From positions 1 through 64,000 of the forward strand of contig WTPW01000415.1 of assembly GCA_009809945.1 (NCBI GenBank): 64,000 nucleotides of DNA, written 5' to 3'. This DNA comes from Gigaspora margarita. Its lineage: Eukaryota; Glomeromycota; Glomeromycetes; Diversisporales; Gigasporaceae. Of this stretch, positions 23,241 through 33,313 are shown one piece after another; the first letter of the stretch is position 1, and each line of letters begins with the position of its first letter. A model generated the notes under the pieces. That model was not told where the DNA came from, made no database searches, and saw nothing but the letters and a program-made list of their open reading frames with translations. The translations under genes were made by a program, and so were the position numbers.

Positions 23241-23797
23241 GTAGGGCCTAAATGGGAGTTCTGGGTCACTTTTTTCATACCTCTATATGAATGATGTTTA
23301 AAAATCATTTTAATAGCCATTCTGCTATATTTTATAGCACTTTTATATACTTTAGCTTGGTGTAAATTTTTATTTAGCTAGAAGATGATAAAAATTTGAT
23401 CACATTGTCATTCAAATATATTAGAGTGATAATAAAAAATTGATCACATCGTCAACAAATCCAATCATATCAATTTTTATAAAGTAGAAGCTTCTGAGCC
23501 TTTTCCTGAAGTCTATTAATATACTGGGCTACATAATATCCATTAGCATGCTTTTTACAAAGGCCAGGTTTAGAGCTAGTTAGTTTACTACAAACTTTGC
23601 AAGAAAAATGCTTTCTAGCCTTCCAATATTCATGGTATTCTTCAGCCCGACGACAAGTATGTTCACAAATAACTCCTATTCTGAGTAAATAATCACAAGT
23701 ATATTCACCTATCATGGTATATAAATATGAAAATTTCAATTTAAACAAAAAGTCTGGTATATTAATACAAACAACAGAATACTAGCACCCATATTCA
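23241..23797. repeat. Left terminal inverted repeat of the Polinton
   Basis: It begins GTAGGGCCTAAATGGGAGTT and matches, reversed, 36118-36674 (…AGAACTCTCATTTAGGCCCT). Similarity runs continuously to about 23797, where both sides read CACCCATAT. It encodes the 92-residue ORF on the minus strand. Differences are spread along its length, so the two repeats have diverged since any homogenisation. Confidence 0.9.
23470..23748 (-). CDS. TIR-encoded Cys/His-rich protein, 92 aa (left copy)
   Basis: A complete small frame starting MFKLKFSYLYTMIGEYTCDY. Its centre has a compact zinc-ribbon-like pattern, FSCKVCSKLTSSKPGLCKKH (C-x2-C, then C and H), and its C-terminal third is a predicted helix (INRLQEKAQKLL). 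The same protein is encoded in the right TIR; by my count 14 of 92 residues differ and both frames are open, although the larger genes inside the element are broken. It starts 51 bp from, and divergently to, the ORF at 23800, so the inner edge of the TIR must hold a two-way promoter. I do not recognise the family. A DNA-binding protein acting on the termini or a transcription regulator is only a guess. Confidence 0.7.
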   Translation of the reverse strand: MFKLKFSYLYTMIGEYTCDYLLRIGVICEHTCRRAEEYHEYWKARKHFSCKVCSKLTSSKPGLCKKHANGYYVAQYINRLQEKAQKLLLYKN

Positions 23798-23799
23798 AA

Positions 23800-24168
23800 A
23801 TGTTACCTCCATGTCCTAGGTGTGGAAAAGATGATTTCAAAAAGACTCAAGATCGAGGTGCACACTTAAATTGTAAATTTCTATACAAATCTAGTAATAC
23901 CCCAAATCCTATTGTAGCTCCAATACCATTACCACAAAATTCAGCTACAGATCAAATTCTGATACAAAACCATGTTCCAGTAGATAATTTAATTTTATTA
24001 GACAATATACCCTTATTATCTATTCAGAATATGCCTTCAAATAATCTACCCCAAAATGATACCGAATGGTTTGATAATATGGAAGATAAATATAATATAA
24101 ATACTGATGAAAAATGGTCTAAATTAGCTAGAACCTTGCTCTATAACTATCCAAAAGAAATATCATAA
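23800..24168 (+). CDS. Zinc-finger N-terminal ORF, 122 aa, at the start of the polymerase region
   Basis: Starts at the first ATG just inside the TIR. The first 30 residues contain CPRCGKDDFKKTQDRGAHLN followed by C, a C-x2-C…H-x2-C zinc finger. Then comes a Pro/Asn/Leu-rich linker and an acidic C-terminal part (TEWFDNMEDKYNI). It ends at a TAA at 24166-24168, and the frame that follows (from about 24216, with NKELIFKEYES) leads toward the polymerase. It may be a separate small gene or the detached N-terminus of the polymerase protein. I cannot decide from one copy. Confidence 0.55.
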   Translation: MLPPCPRCGKDDFKKTQDRGAHLNCKFLYKSSNTPNPIVAPIPLPQNSATDQILIQNHVPVDNLILLDNIPLLSIQNMPSNNLPQNDTEWFDNMEDKYNINTDEKWSKLARTLLYNYPKEIS

Positions 24169-24215
24169 AAATAGAAGGTAATTTTGGTAGTAATCCAATA
24201 AGAAAAACTATAGAC

Positions 24216-27200
24216 TAACGAACAAAGAATTAATATTCAAAGAATATGAATCTAATTCAGATCCTTTAAAACTCCATCAGAACTTAATAACAATGAGTTT
24301 ATGGCAAGCAGTTATTCCATCTCCTGAAAATATAAAATATAGATTCAATCATTATATTGAGAACCCCAATAAATATTTAGAAGCCCCATATATGCCTCAG
24401 CTTATAGCAAATACAAGAGAACAAATTACAAGAGTTCTTAAAGATGAATTGTTAAAAAAGATCAAATAAAAACTGCATTAATTGCTCAATGTATATATTC
24501 TGGGCATGTTAGCAAAAGGAAGGGCAAACTTAAAAGTCCATTAACTATAATTGCTTATCACAGAAGCCTCATGCGTATTATTCTTACAGAAAAAGATATC
24601 AATGAACATATAAATTTATCTATATCAGAAATCAATAACGCTATAGACTCATTTATGCAAGAAGGATCAGGAATGAATTTGGTAAGGATTGAAATGTTAA
24701 CTATTAAAGCTTATACTCTTCGAAGAACAACTGGTGGATCATATATCTCAACTCCAAAGAAGCTTGCTAATACCAAATGTACAATCAATTCTGATAATTC
24801 AGAAGTAATTGATCCAATTACTGGTATGCCATCTGATAATTGTCTTCAAGGTGCATTAGCTTGTTATTTTGCTAATAAAGATGGACATAAGTATCATCTT
24901 AATTGAATATTTACTAAAAGAAATTATAAGCAATACTTGAATATTGTTAATTTAGATGGAATTCCAATGCCTATACCAATTTGCTCACATATATTCAATA
25001 AGATAGAAGAGATGAATCCAGATATTTTGATTAATGTTTGGGAATGGAAAGAAGAAACAGCAACATCTAAAGCAGTATTTGCTAGCAAAACTATAATAGA
25101 CAGCATATTATTGACCTTATGGCTCTTACAGATATTACTAAATCTGAAGATGATGATAAGTACGGGCAAAAAAACTACTTTTTTTGGATTAAAAATTTAG
25201 ATGGGCTAGTTTTTAAAGATACTGCTCATCATGGTAAAAGATATATTTGTAGAAAATGTACTATAAGCTGGCCATCAGAAAAATCTTTAGCCTATCACCA
25301 AGAACATTGTTTCAGCTTAGGAGAAGCAACCCAAAGAGTCAAATTACCTATCAAGGGTGATAATAACTTTGAAAAGTTTAAGAACTATGAATGAATAATC
25401 AATGCTTCATGTATTATTATAGCTGACTTTGAGGCAGATAATAAGAAATGTGATGAGAAATATGGAGGGCAAATGCGAAAGCTTGCTGAACAAAAGGCCA
25501 ATAGCTTTTGCTACTTGGTTCACTAGATTAATACTGGAGAGGTATGGGGCCCATTCCTATATAAAGGAGAAAATGCTACTCAGGAGTTTGTCAAAAGAAT
25601 CGATAAGGAATTGGTTGAAATTAATAGAGTCTTAGCTATAAAACATGATCGAATTGAGACTGACAAAGACAAAAAGAAATTCAATGAAGCAGCTAGTGAT
25701 TGAATATGTAAAGAAAAATTCATTATTGATAAAGATAAAGTCAAATGCTTAGAAACTAAGGCATCATAGCTTAATACTAAGCTAGAAAATACTGCAATGA
25801 ATTCAGAAGATTATAAGACCTTAACAAAACAAATTCTCAAGATAACTAAGGATATTAATAAAGCAAAGTCTATGGATATAAAGGTTTGAAATCACTATCA
25901 TATTACAGGTAAATTTTGAGAAGCCGCTCACAATATATGTAATCTCAAACTTCAGATTGAAGCATGGAAAACTCCAATTCCAGTTATCTTTCATAACTTC
26001 TGAGGTTATAATTCTCACTTGGTTTGCGAATCTGTCAAAAAATCAGTTAATGCATATCAGATCAAGGTTGTAGCTAAGACATTTGAGAGATAAAAGACTA
26101 TAAAAGTAGGTTAGCTTAAATATATAGATAGCATGCAGTTTATAAATAGTAGCTTGGCTAGTCTTACAAAAAATTTGGGTGATAATCATCCAATAACATC
26201 TGAGCACTTCGAAAAACTAGGTTACTCTCTAGAACAAATAGCCTTAGTATTATGTAAAGGGGATTATCCCTATGATTATATAGATTCACAAGATAGATTT
26301 TTAGAAACTGAGCTTCCTTTATTCAAAGAATTTCATAGTACTCTTAATAGTAAAATCATACAAGCAGATTATAAGCATGCCCAAAAAATATGGAAGGAAT
26401 TTAACTGCCAAAATTTAGGTAAATATCATGATATCTATTTTAAAACTGATGTACTTAGTCTTGCTGATATCTGGACACAGTTGCGAAAAATGTCTATGGA
26501 ATATGATAGACTTGATCCTAGCCATTATGTTTCACTTTCAGCATATTTTTAGGTGCTATGCTTAAGATGATGAGAGTTAAAATTGAGCACTTTACAGATA
26601 TGTCTATGTATGATTTTATAGAAGAGGCTAACTACAGAGGTATAGCTATGGCATTTAAACAATATTTTAAAGCTAACAATTCTAAGATATGTAAAGCATT
26701 TAACCTATCTAAACCAACAACATGGATTCCATATGTAGATGCAACAAATCTTTATGGCTAGGCTATGAGTCAGTATTTGCCTATTGGAAATTATAAATGG
26801 GAGGTAAGTCATAAATATCTTGAAGATAATCCAAATGAGCAAAAAAAAATATCTTAAAAAGATTCTTAATAATAAAGCAGATGCTAAAAGAGGATATTTT
26901 CTAAAGATTAATGCACATTTTTCTCTAAAAACTCTTGATTATTTGCATGATTTACGTCCAGCCATAGAGAATATGGCTGTAAGTAAAGATATATTGTGTC
27001 CCTATACTACAGAGCTTGTAAATAACTTAGATAGTGAGCATTTCTTAGACAGAAAAATTAGTACCCCATCTTGGACTACAACAAAATTATGTTATTCACT
27101 ACTAAGAGCTCCAATACTATGTAAGATTAGATATGATAGTAGATGAAGTTATAGAGATCTTATCATTTGATCAGGATAATTGGCTTGCCCCCTATATAGC

Positions 27201-28171
27201 TTTTAATACAGAGAAACATAATGAAGCTAAAAAGCTAGAAATACATTTCTAAGTGACTTTTTCAAACTCAAAAATAATGCTGTATATGGTAAAACTATAG
27301 AAAATGTTCGTAAGTATCAAGATATCAAGCTCATAGCTATAAATAATAAGCAAGATGAAAGAAATTTATTAACCAGATTTATAAACCCACATTTAAGTAT
27401 GCTAGACAACTTGGTTCTTCAATTATAGGAGCACATATGGGAAAAGCTAGTATAACTCTTAATAAGCCTATTATTGTTGGAGCACCAGTCTTGGGCCTTA
27501 GCAAGCTTCACATGCACTTTTGGTATGGATATGTAAAAGAGAGATATAGTAATAAAGTCCAGCTCAGATATATAGATACAGACTCATTTATATTTATAGT
27601 TGAAACTGAGGATATCTATAAAGACATAAAAGAGTGACCTGATTTCTTTAACCTTAATAGAAATACAACTATTGGCAAATTTAAGGATGAAACTCCAGAC
27701 AGTATAATTACAAAATCTTATCATATTCAGGGCAAAGCTTACCACTATATTTTAGCAAATAAGATCACAGTGTCTAAGCATAAGGGAGTTAGCAAAAAGG
27801 GTATAAATGAAATGGCTAAGAATACTTATCCTGAGAATGATTCACCTATGACCCAGAGATATCATGATTGTCTTTTTTAGAAAAAAGTATTCTATGCCAA
27901 AAATGTGGGTATACGATCAAAAGACCATATATTATCTTTGGTCGAATTAGAAAAGAAGGCTCTTTGCCCTATAGATACTAAGCATTGGATATTATCTGAT
28001 GAAATAACTAGTTTGCTATATGGTCATCAGTGTATACAAGCATATAAAAATTTTATATCAAATGGAATATCTCTAGAGTTGGCTGAAGAATGAGCTTTAA
28101 GAGTTAAGCTCTCAAAGAAGTATCAAAATGTGAATCCCACATATCTAGAATACTTACATAAGCTAAACTAA
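24216..28171 (+). pseudogene. Protein-primed-type family B DNA polymerase (pPolB), broken
   Basis: The replicative polymerase of Polintons, with 3'-5' exonuclease and polymerase domains. Visible in order: a C2H2/C2HC finger near 25247-25310 (YICRKCTISW…HQEHC); ExoI as ADFEAD at 25422-25439; ExoII as HNF-stop-GYNSH at 25992-26018; ExoIII as YFKTDVLSLADI near 26435-26470; polymerase motif A as DATNLYG-stop-AMSQYLP at 26736-26785; motif B as [17 protein letters not shown] near 27270-27315; motif C as YIDTDSF at 27569-27589; and the C-terminal KFKDE and YGHQC segments, ending at TAA 28169-28171. At least a dozen in-frame stops and several frameshifts split it. Three stops (25887, 25917, 26001) are TGA where relatives have Arg. 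Catalytic aspartates are still encoded. Confidence 0.9.
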
Positions 28172-28479
28172 TAATAGATAAGTTATAAATTATATAGTTA
28201 ATATTTTTCGAATATAAATATTAATTATTATTATTTAGAGATAGTAGTACATGACCTACAGGTCACAATATCATATGACTACTATAACTGTGATATGTAT
28301 ATTACGCTCATTAGTATATTTTTATATTAGATATTGTACTGTATATATTTGTTATTCATGAAAAATACTGAAAGTGAAATTTTATAAAATTTTATGAAAT
28401 TTTTTGAAAGAATCCATTGTTTTGCAATAATAATTCTCAATATTTTTTGAAAGATTATAATTTTTAATGAAAATATTTT
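28172..28479. other. AT-rich intergenic part of the Polinton
   Basis: No frame. It contains a short palindromic segment ATGACCTACAGGTCA near 28251-28265. It separates the polymerase from the next plus-strand gene and may hold that gene's promoter. Confidence 0.4.
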
Positions 28480-29100
28480 ATGGCTTTTCATGAAAATTAT
28501 TCAAATTTTCTTACTCAACTACCTCCTTCATTAATAAAAGCTAGATGGAATCAGCTTACAACTTGAAAAAAATCTATTATCAGAAAGTGAAGCAAGTAGT
28601 ATTAGCCCTATTATAGAAGCATTTTTAAAACATGAAGTTGTTAGATACCAAAAAAAAAATCTCAATATAATCCTATGGATGCAGAGCATTTCTGCTCTAC
28701 AATAGAAGCACCAGTTTCAAGACCTGAAGAGCATGCCTCAAAAAGGCTCCTAATAGCTTGCTTTGCAATACTAATATCCAAGTAATTAAAACCCAAAGGG
28801 TCATTGCTCCACAATACTCTGAAGATGAGGTTAATGCTAGAATCAAAGAAGCTACAGATAATTTATGTCAAGAATTTATTAAATCTACTAAGGAAACCTT
28901 AAAAACTATTAAGCAACAGAAAGATATAGAATGCAATCAAATTAAGATAGATATGGCTAATTGAAGTACAAAATTATTCGAACTTACATTAAAAAAAATT
29001 ATCCAAGATGGTACTATATATAATCTTATTCATCAGTTAAAAGAAAAAGATGGTAAATCATATTCTAATATATCCCAAAAAAAGTGATTCATGCATTTTT
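28480..29100 (+). pseudogene. Polinton gene of unknown function, helical, broken
   Basis: A frame starting MAFHENYSNFLTQLPPSLIK at 28480 breaks after 28 codons. Further pieces in other frames read SISPIIEAFLKHEVV, then MDAEHFCSTIEAPVSRPEEH, then an open piece at 28758-28964 with YSEDEVNARIKEATDNL and a Lys/Gln-rich coiled-coil-like tail. The gene seems to end at the MITE (29107). Its place next to the polymerase is where Polintons often keep structural or accessory genes, but I see no diagnostic motif, so no function is proposed. Confidence 0.45.
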
Positions 29101-29106
29101 CCCATA

Positions 29107-30618
29107 TTCCTTAAACCGTCTAGCAGGCAAATTTGCCCGCTAAAATTATTTTTATAAAGTTTTTTTGAGTTTTTTTAAAATTTATTTAAACTTGACCCCC
29201 TCCTATTTATTGAATAAAATTAAAGATATTCCTTTTATATATAATATATTTAAATTTTATCATTCTATCTTTAATTTTGATAAAGATATTATATTTTTAA
29301 TAAAACTTATTTTTTAGTTTTACTATTAAAATTTTAAAAAGTTTCTTAAAATTTTATATGTTCCCGAAGAGAAATTTTGTAGTTACTACTAAGTAAAGTT
29401 CAAATTTTGTTTAATAAGTTATAAAAGTTTTAATAATCAAAATAATGTAATTTTAAATTGTTTACAACTTTGGATTAAGGTAATAGGAGGGGTCAATCTT
29501 ATATTTTTATTGAGTAAAACTAAAAAAAAACAGAAGGAGGATCACCCAAACTCTTACTACCGATCACTTGTACCAACAAATGCACCAAAATTCTGTCATT
29601 AAGTTTTGAAAAAACCGTAGATAATCTAAGGAACAACAAAAACAATGAGGCAGCTGTTATTTAGAGATACAGCTAATTGAGTATCTGCTAACAGCCTTAG
29701 AGTTTATCACTCACCAAACAACAACCGGCGTTTGTCATTTATAGGTAAAGTTAATAGACTACCTGCTAACAAGTCTAGAGTTTATCACTTACCGGAAAGA
29801 AGTCTTGGGCCATTCTACCATTGGATTGGACTATACCAGAAGACCTACCTTCTTTAGTACAAGTTGGAAGTTTCTTTACTTGGTGTTGCTAGTTTTGTTT
29901 TTATCGAAAAAAGTTTTTTTCAAAAAGTGGAAATTTTGGTTTACCCCCTCCGAAAGATTGACAGTGGTTATACTTACCAAATCAGGAAGGCACCTACTAA
30001 ATTGGAGCTGATGTTACAAGTGGTCTGAGTTGCCACGTGGACTATCAATCGGGGTCTAACAGAGGCACCACTGGAGAAAATTCTAGAAGCTCTTTAATTG
30101 AAAGTAGTCAGATCCTTACTACTATTAGTTTAACATTGCCAGACCTTGACCGCTGTGGGAGGAATAGTTGTTATGATGTTAGCAATTTTTATTTTAGAAG
30201 TCTGGTAGTTATTAGAACTATTCTAGCCAACAATTAGGCTGCAAGTAAAGTAGCCCGAGTTCTTTTCTCTCAACGCTGTATATTATTTTCATTTTGTTGT
30301 TTTCTTTGTAATAATTTAAAGCAATATGAAATAAAGAGCAAGGTCTCGGTTGTAAAACTATAAAAAAAACTAAAAAAAACAGAAAAAAATTTTAAAATTA
30401 AAATTTTTTTAAAAAATTATAAATTTTTATTTTATAAACAACTTCAAATTTTTTATAAATATTAAGCAAATGAAAAGAAGTTTTAAATAGTATATAATCA
30501 TAGTTTTTATTTAAAAAAAAAATTATAAAATATTTTATTTTTTAAAAAAATAGATCAGATATGAATTTATAAAATTTAAGCAGACAAATTTGCCTGCTAA
30601 ACTGGATGGTTTAAGGGA
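29107..30618. mobile_element. TA-flanked MITE, TCCCTTA family, copy 2, carrying SINE-B
   Basis: The ends are TTCCTTAAACCGTCTAGCAG and, reversed, TCCCTTAAACCATCCAGTTT. TA is present at 29105-29106 and 30619-30620. The subterminal motif GGCAAATTTGCC lies inside both ends. The interior is AT-rich apart from the SINE at 29536-30367; without it the MITE is about 660 bp, similar to its siblings. It sits between the converging unknown gene and the Gag-Pro-like gene of the Polinton. Confidence 0.85.
29536..30367 (+). mobile_element. SINE-B copy 1 (retroposon) inside the MITE
   Basis: A GC-richer block flanked by AACTAAAAAAAAACAGAA (29518-29535) and AACTAAAAAAAACAGAA (30368-30384), a near-perfect 17-18-bp duplication. 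It starts near GGAGGATCACCCAAACTCTT. It contains two similar sub-blocks with GCTAACARSYYTAGAGTTTA and TCACTYACC (near 29685 and 29765). Its end has AAATAAAGAGCAAGGTCTC and a short A-run. A diverged inverted copy is at 58560-58951. The two open frames inside (29805-30237) are incidental. No internal pol III boxes were clear. Confidence 0.75.
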
Positions 30619-30675
30619 TAGAAATATCTCGAACTTGTAATATATTGCATGGAATGCATGATCTAAGACCACTAA

Positions 30676-31146
30676 TTATTTTTTTTTGGTTTTATCTTTA
30701 TTATAAACAAAAAGTGGAATAGTAATACTTTTTCTATTAACCGATGCTATAAACTCACCCTTTACTATAGGTTCCCAGCCAGCTCGTTGTTGCCATCTAG
30801 TACCAAGAATAAATAATGATATATCATTACTATTATTATCTTTTTCTGTTGGTAAAACTGAAAACTCATCTGAAATTGTTAAGGTATCATTTCCAATACC
30901 TATAGTAACAGGTATATCAGATAAGCTCCCAATAAATTGTTTTTCGCCTACAGTGCCTGTTAGTCTATAAACCTTTTTTCTATCTATTTTTAACCCAAAA
31001 TATTTTATAAAATAGTTTGTGATATTTTCAGAAATATGTGACCTATCTGAACCTGTATCAAGTAATGCATGGGGTATTTCTAAATCAAATACTTTATATG
31101 AAATAGTAGCATAATTATTGGGATCTTTATTTGCAAAAAATTTATT
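30676..31146 (-). CDS. Retropepsin-like aspartic protease domain (DTGS) of the Gag-Pro-like gene
   Basis: An uninterrupted 156-codon stretch on the minus strand, opening just after an in-frame TAA (31147-31149) and ending at TAA 30676-30678. About 30 residues in it reads PHALLDTGSDRSHIS, the catalytic D-T-G-S/T loop of retroviral-type aspartic proteases. The hydrophobic second half has LFILGTRWQQRAGWEPIV, placed like the I-L/I-G-x-D segment of retropepsins, and ends IPLFVYNKDKTKKK. It is the C-terminal domain of the polyprotein that begins at 34501. A single such domain would need to dimerise. Standard Polintons encode a cysteine protease instead, so this is unexpected. The domain itself is intact; its upstream parts are not. 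Confidence 0.8.
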   Translation of the reverse strand, partial: NKFFANKDPNNYATISYKVFDLEIPHALLDTGSDRSHISENITNYFIKYFGLKIDRKKVYRLTGTVGEKQFIGSLSDIPVTIGIGNDTLTISDEFSVLPTEKDNNSNDISLFILGTRWQQRAGWEPIVKGEFIASVNRKSITIPLFVYNKDKTKKK

Positions 31147-31149
31147 TTA

Positions 31150-32051
31150 GTAGATCAAGCCAATTTTGATATAATTGGGCTTCTTGATATTGCTTTAAGC
31201 ATAATTTAGAAATGAAGTATCCTGCTTCGCAGAAGAAGGAGACCCTTCTACCTTCTCACAATAATTGCTTGAAGTCAGAGATACTGGCATATCATTTTCT
31301 GAGCATGCAAGGAAAAATAGTTCTAAATAAATTGATACTTTTTTATTCTATTTTCCCATACTTTGTCTACTTCTTTATTCATATAATTTTTTGAATGATA
31401 CAAGTAAAATGAGTCTTTTATTTCAGAAAATAATTTACTAAAATCTGTATATATTTCAGTTAGAATTTCTTTAGGACATCGAGAAAACTGATTCTAAAAA
31501 TATCTGATTTTCATTAATAGCTTTTTTATTAGTTTTTGGTTTTTTGGATTTCTTTTTTATAGAAGACTTAGAAACTCCACTTTTTCTTTTATATTGAAAC
31601 AGTTAGTTTTTTTGAATTCAATCTCACTATTTTCTTGATTACTTTCTTCGTGGCTACTTTCCTCTTGATCGCTTTCATTATTTATATATTCTATATCATC
31701 TTCTGATTGGTTTTGGTCTATATATTCATATTGGGAGCTACTAATATTATTAATCTTTTTAGTCCTTTTAGTCATGAAGTGTCCTGCTTTGCAGACTTTA
31801 GGGCAATTCTTTTTTGTATGGCCAGGTTTTCTATACATAGAACAGTATCTTTCTACTAATACTTTCTTTGATTTTGTTGATTTTTAGCTATAGGCTTCTT
31901 TGTAGCATATAATTTTTAATTGAGGAGCAATAGCTCTTCGAGCCTTGATTGTATATTGTAATTTGCATAGCCTAATCTTTTTCTTCGATAAAATTTTTTA
32001 AAGCATCAGGATCTCTAGATGCATTATCAGAATACCCCAGTCTTTGAGCTA
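31150..32051 (-). pseudogene. Gag-Pro-like gene, middle part: CCHC-like knuckle and acidic linker
   Basis: Downstream of the MITE on the minus strand this reads LGYSDNASRDPDALKNFIEE near 32030-31975, then a basic stretch, then YCSMYRKPGHTKKNCP (about 31847-31800). The last has the spacing of a retroviral zinc knuckle, C-x2-C-x4-H-x4-C, with Tyr in place of the second Cys (TGT to TAT would explain it). After it comes a strongly acidic Ser/Gln/Glu linker (SEDDIEYINNESDQEESSHE) in the open stretch 31838-31557. Frameshifts occur between pieces. The next domain is the DTGS protease. Confidence 0.7.
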
Positions 32052-32656
32052 TCCCTTAAACTGTCTGAACTAAGCGGGCAAATTTGCCCACTAAAATAAT
32101 TGGAAGAAAAGTAAACGTATGGCAAAATTTTTGTTTTGCTGAAAGACTAACTGAAATTGGCTAGAGTAACTCCCGAGAACACAATGCATGTGACAATATA
32201 ATAGTACGTCATTGCACATGCCATGTGATACAAGCAAAGATCGCAAGCAAAATTTTACAAAATATTTTTGCATTTTTGTTAAGGAATGTTTATTGGGTCA
32301 AAGCTTCTCAATTGCTCAGATAATTCAGCTATAAATATTACAGACATAGATGAACTATCATCGTATGAAATGTGGGGACTTATTCATAATAATTTTTTTT
32401 TCGATTTTTTTTTCGATTTTTTTTAATAGTAAATTAATAGTGATTAATAGTTAATCACTGTACTACTAGCATGCATATTTCTTGTAATATACCACTACCA
32501 CATGATATAAAATTACAAGTTGATCTGCAAAATGGTATACGTTAATTCTAGCTTATAAAAGGGGGTAGAGTCACTTAGGAAAATCTGGCACAATCGCTTA
32601 AAAATCAAAAAATAAGATTTTAGCGGGCAAATTTGCCCGCTGGATGGTTTAAGGGA
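32052..32656. mobile_element. TA-flanked MITE, TCCCTTA family, copy 3
   Basis: The ends are TCCCTTAAACTGTCTGAACT and, reversed, TCCCTTAAACCATCCAGCGG, with TA at 32050-32051 and 32657-32658. The subterminal motif GCGGGCAAATTTGCCC is present at both ends. It interrupts the Gag-Pro-like gene between the Gag domain and the zinc knuckle; the open frame at 32091-32273 inside it is not a gene. Confidence 0.85.
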
Positions 32657-33313
32657 TAAAATCTGATTCGTCATATGCTTTTTTATATATAGTTAAATTT
32701 TCACTAGGTATTGTATTAGATAAAATTATAGGAACTGATGAATTGCTATTAACTCTATTATATATAAAGGTAGAAGGTTTGCACTCAAGCCATATGTCTT
32801 TAATAGCTGTAAAGAAAGCATTTATATCACCTGGATTTGTTATCTTTATTCTTGTAAATAATTCATCAGGTAAATAAGTCCATAATATAGCCAATGCATT
32901 CTGGTTATTATTTGGTGTCTGTAACAATAAAAGATAAATTCTTTCTTCATAGATTTGAGGTGTATCAGTAGGGTTAAATTTTTCTTGTGCTAATCTGGAT
33001 AAAGAGGCATTGCGTGATTCTATTGTTTCTTTATGATATTTATGCTGTAACCAAGCTAAGAATCATGCTGATTATCAATATTTGTACTTGCAGGATATTG
33101 GGCTGGAACAGGCATATATTTACCAGACATTTTGGATTTTAAAATTTTAGCTTTTATGGCATCATTAAATCTAGCAACTGCCAATGCACCTCCATATGCA
33201 AATACTTGTACTATTTTATTATAAAATTCATCAGAAGGTTCCTGTTCTATATATTGGGGGATTTGAGCAATCAATGGGGATAATGAAGACATAATTTCTG
33301 TTAAGGTTGCCAT
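32657..33313 (-). pseudogene. Gag-Pro-like gene: Gag/capsid-like helical domain
   Basis: Two overlapping minus-strand frames make one domain of about 218 residues. The first starts MATLTEIMSSLSPLIAQIPQ at 33313 and ends at TAG 33056. The second is open from about 33058, reads LAWLQHKYHKETIESRNASL, later TPQIYEERIYLLLLQTP and NALAILWTYLPDELFTRI, and reaches the MITE at 32656. One frameshift near 33060 joins them. The pattern of helices with A-x2-L-x3-L-P-x2-L followed by F-x2-A-I-x2-I-W resembles retrotransposon Gag capsid domains. Upstream lie coiled coils; downstream are the knuckle and protease. Confidence 0.65.

Noticed and set aside
25697..26003. Alternative genetic code (TGA = Trp) in the Polinton
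   Set aside because: The TGA codons fall on conserved Arg positions and TAA/TAG stops also occur, so decay explains them better.
29805..30237. Two ORFs of 66-68 codons
   Set aside because: Lie within SINE-B copy 1, bounded by its target duplication; no similarity to known proteins.
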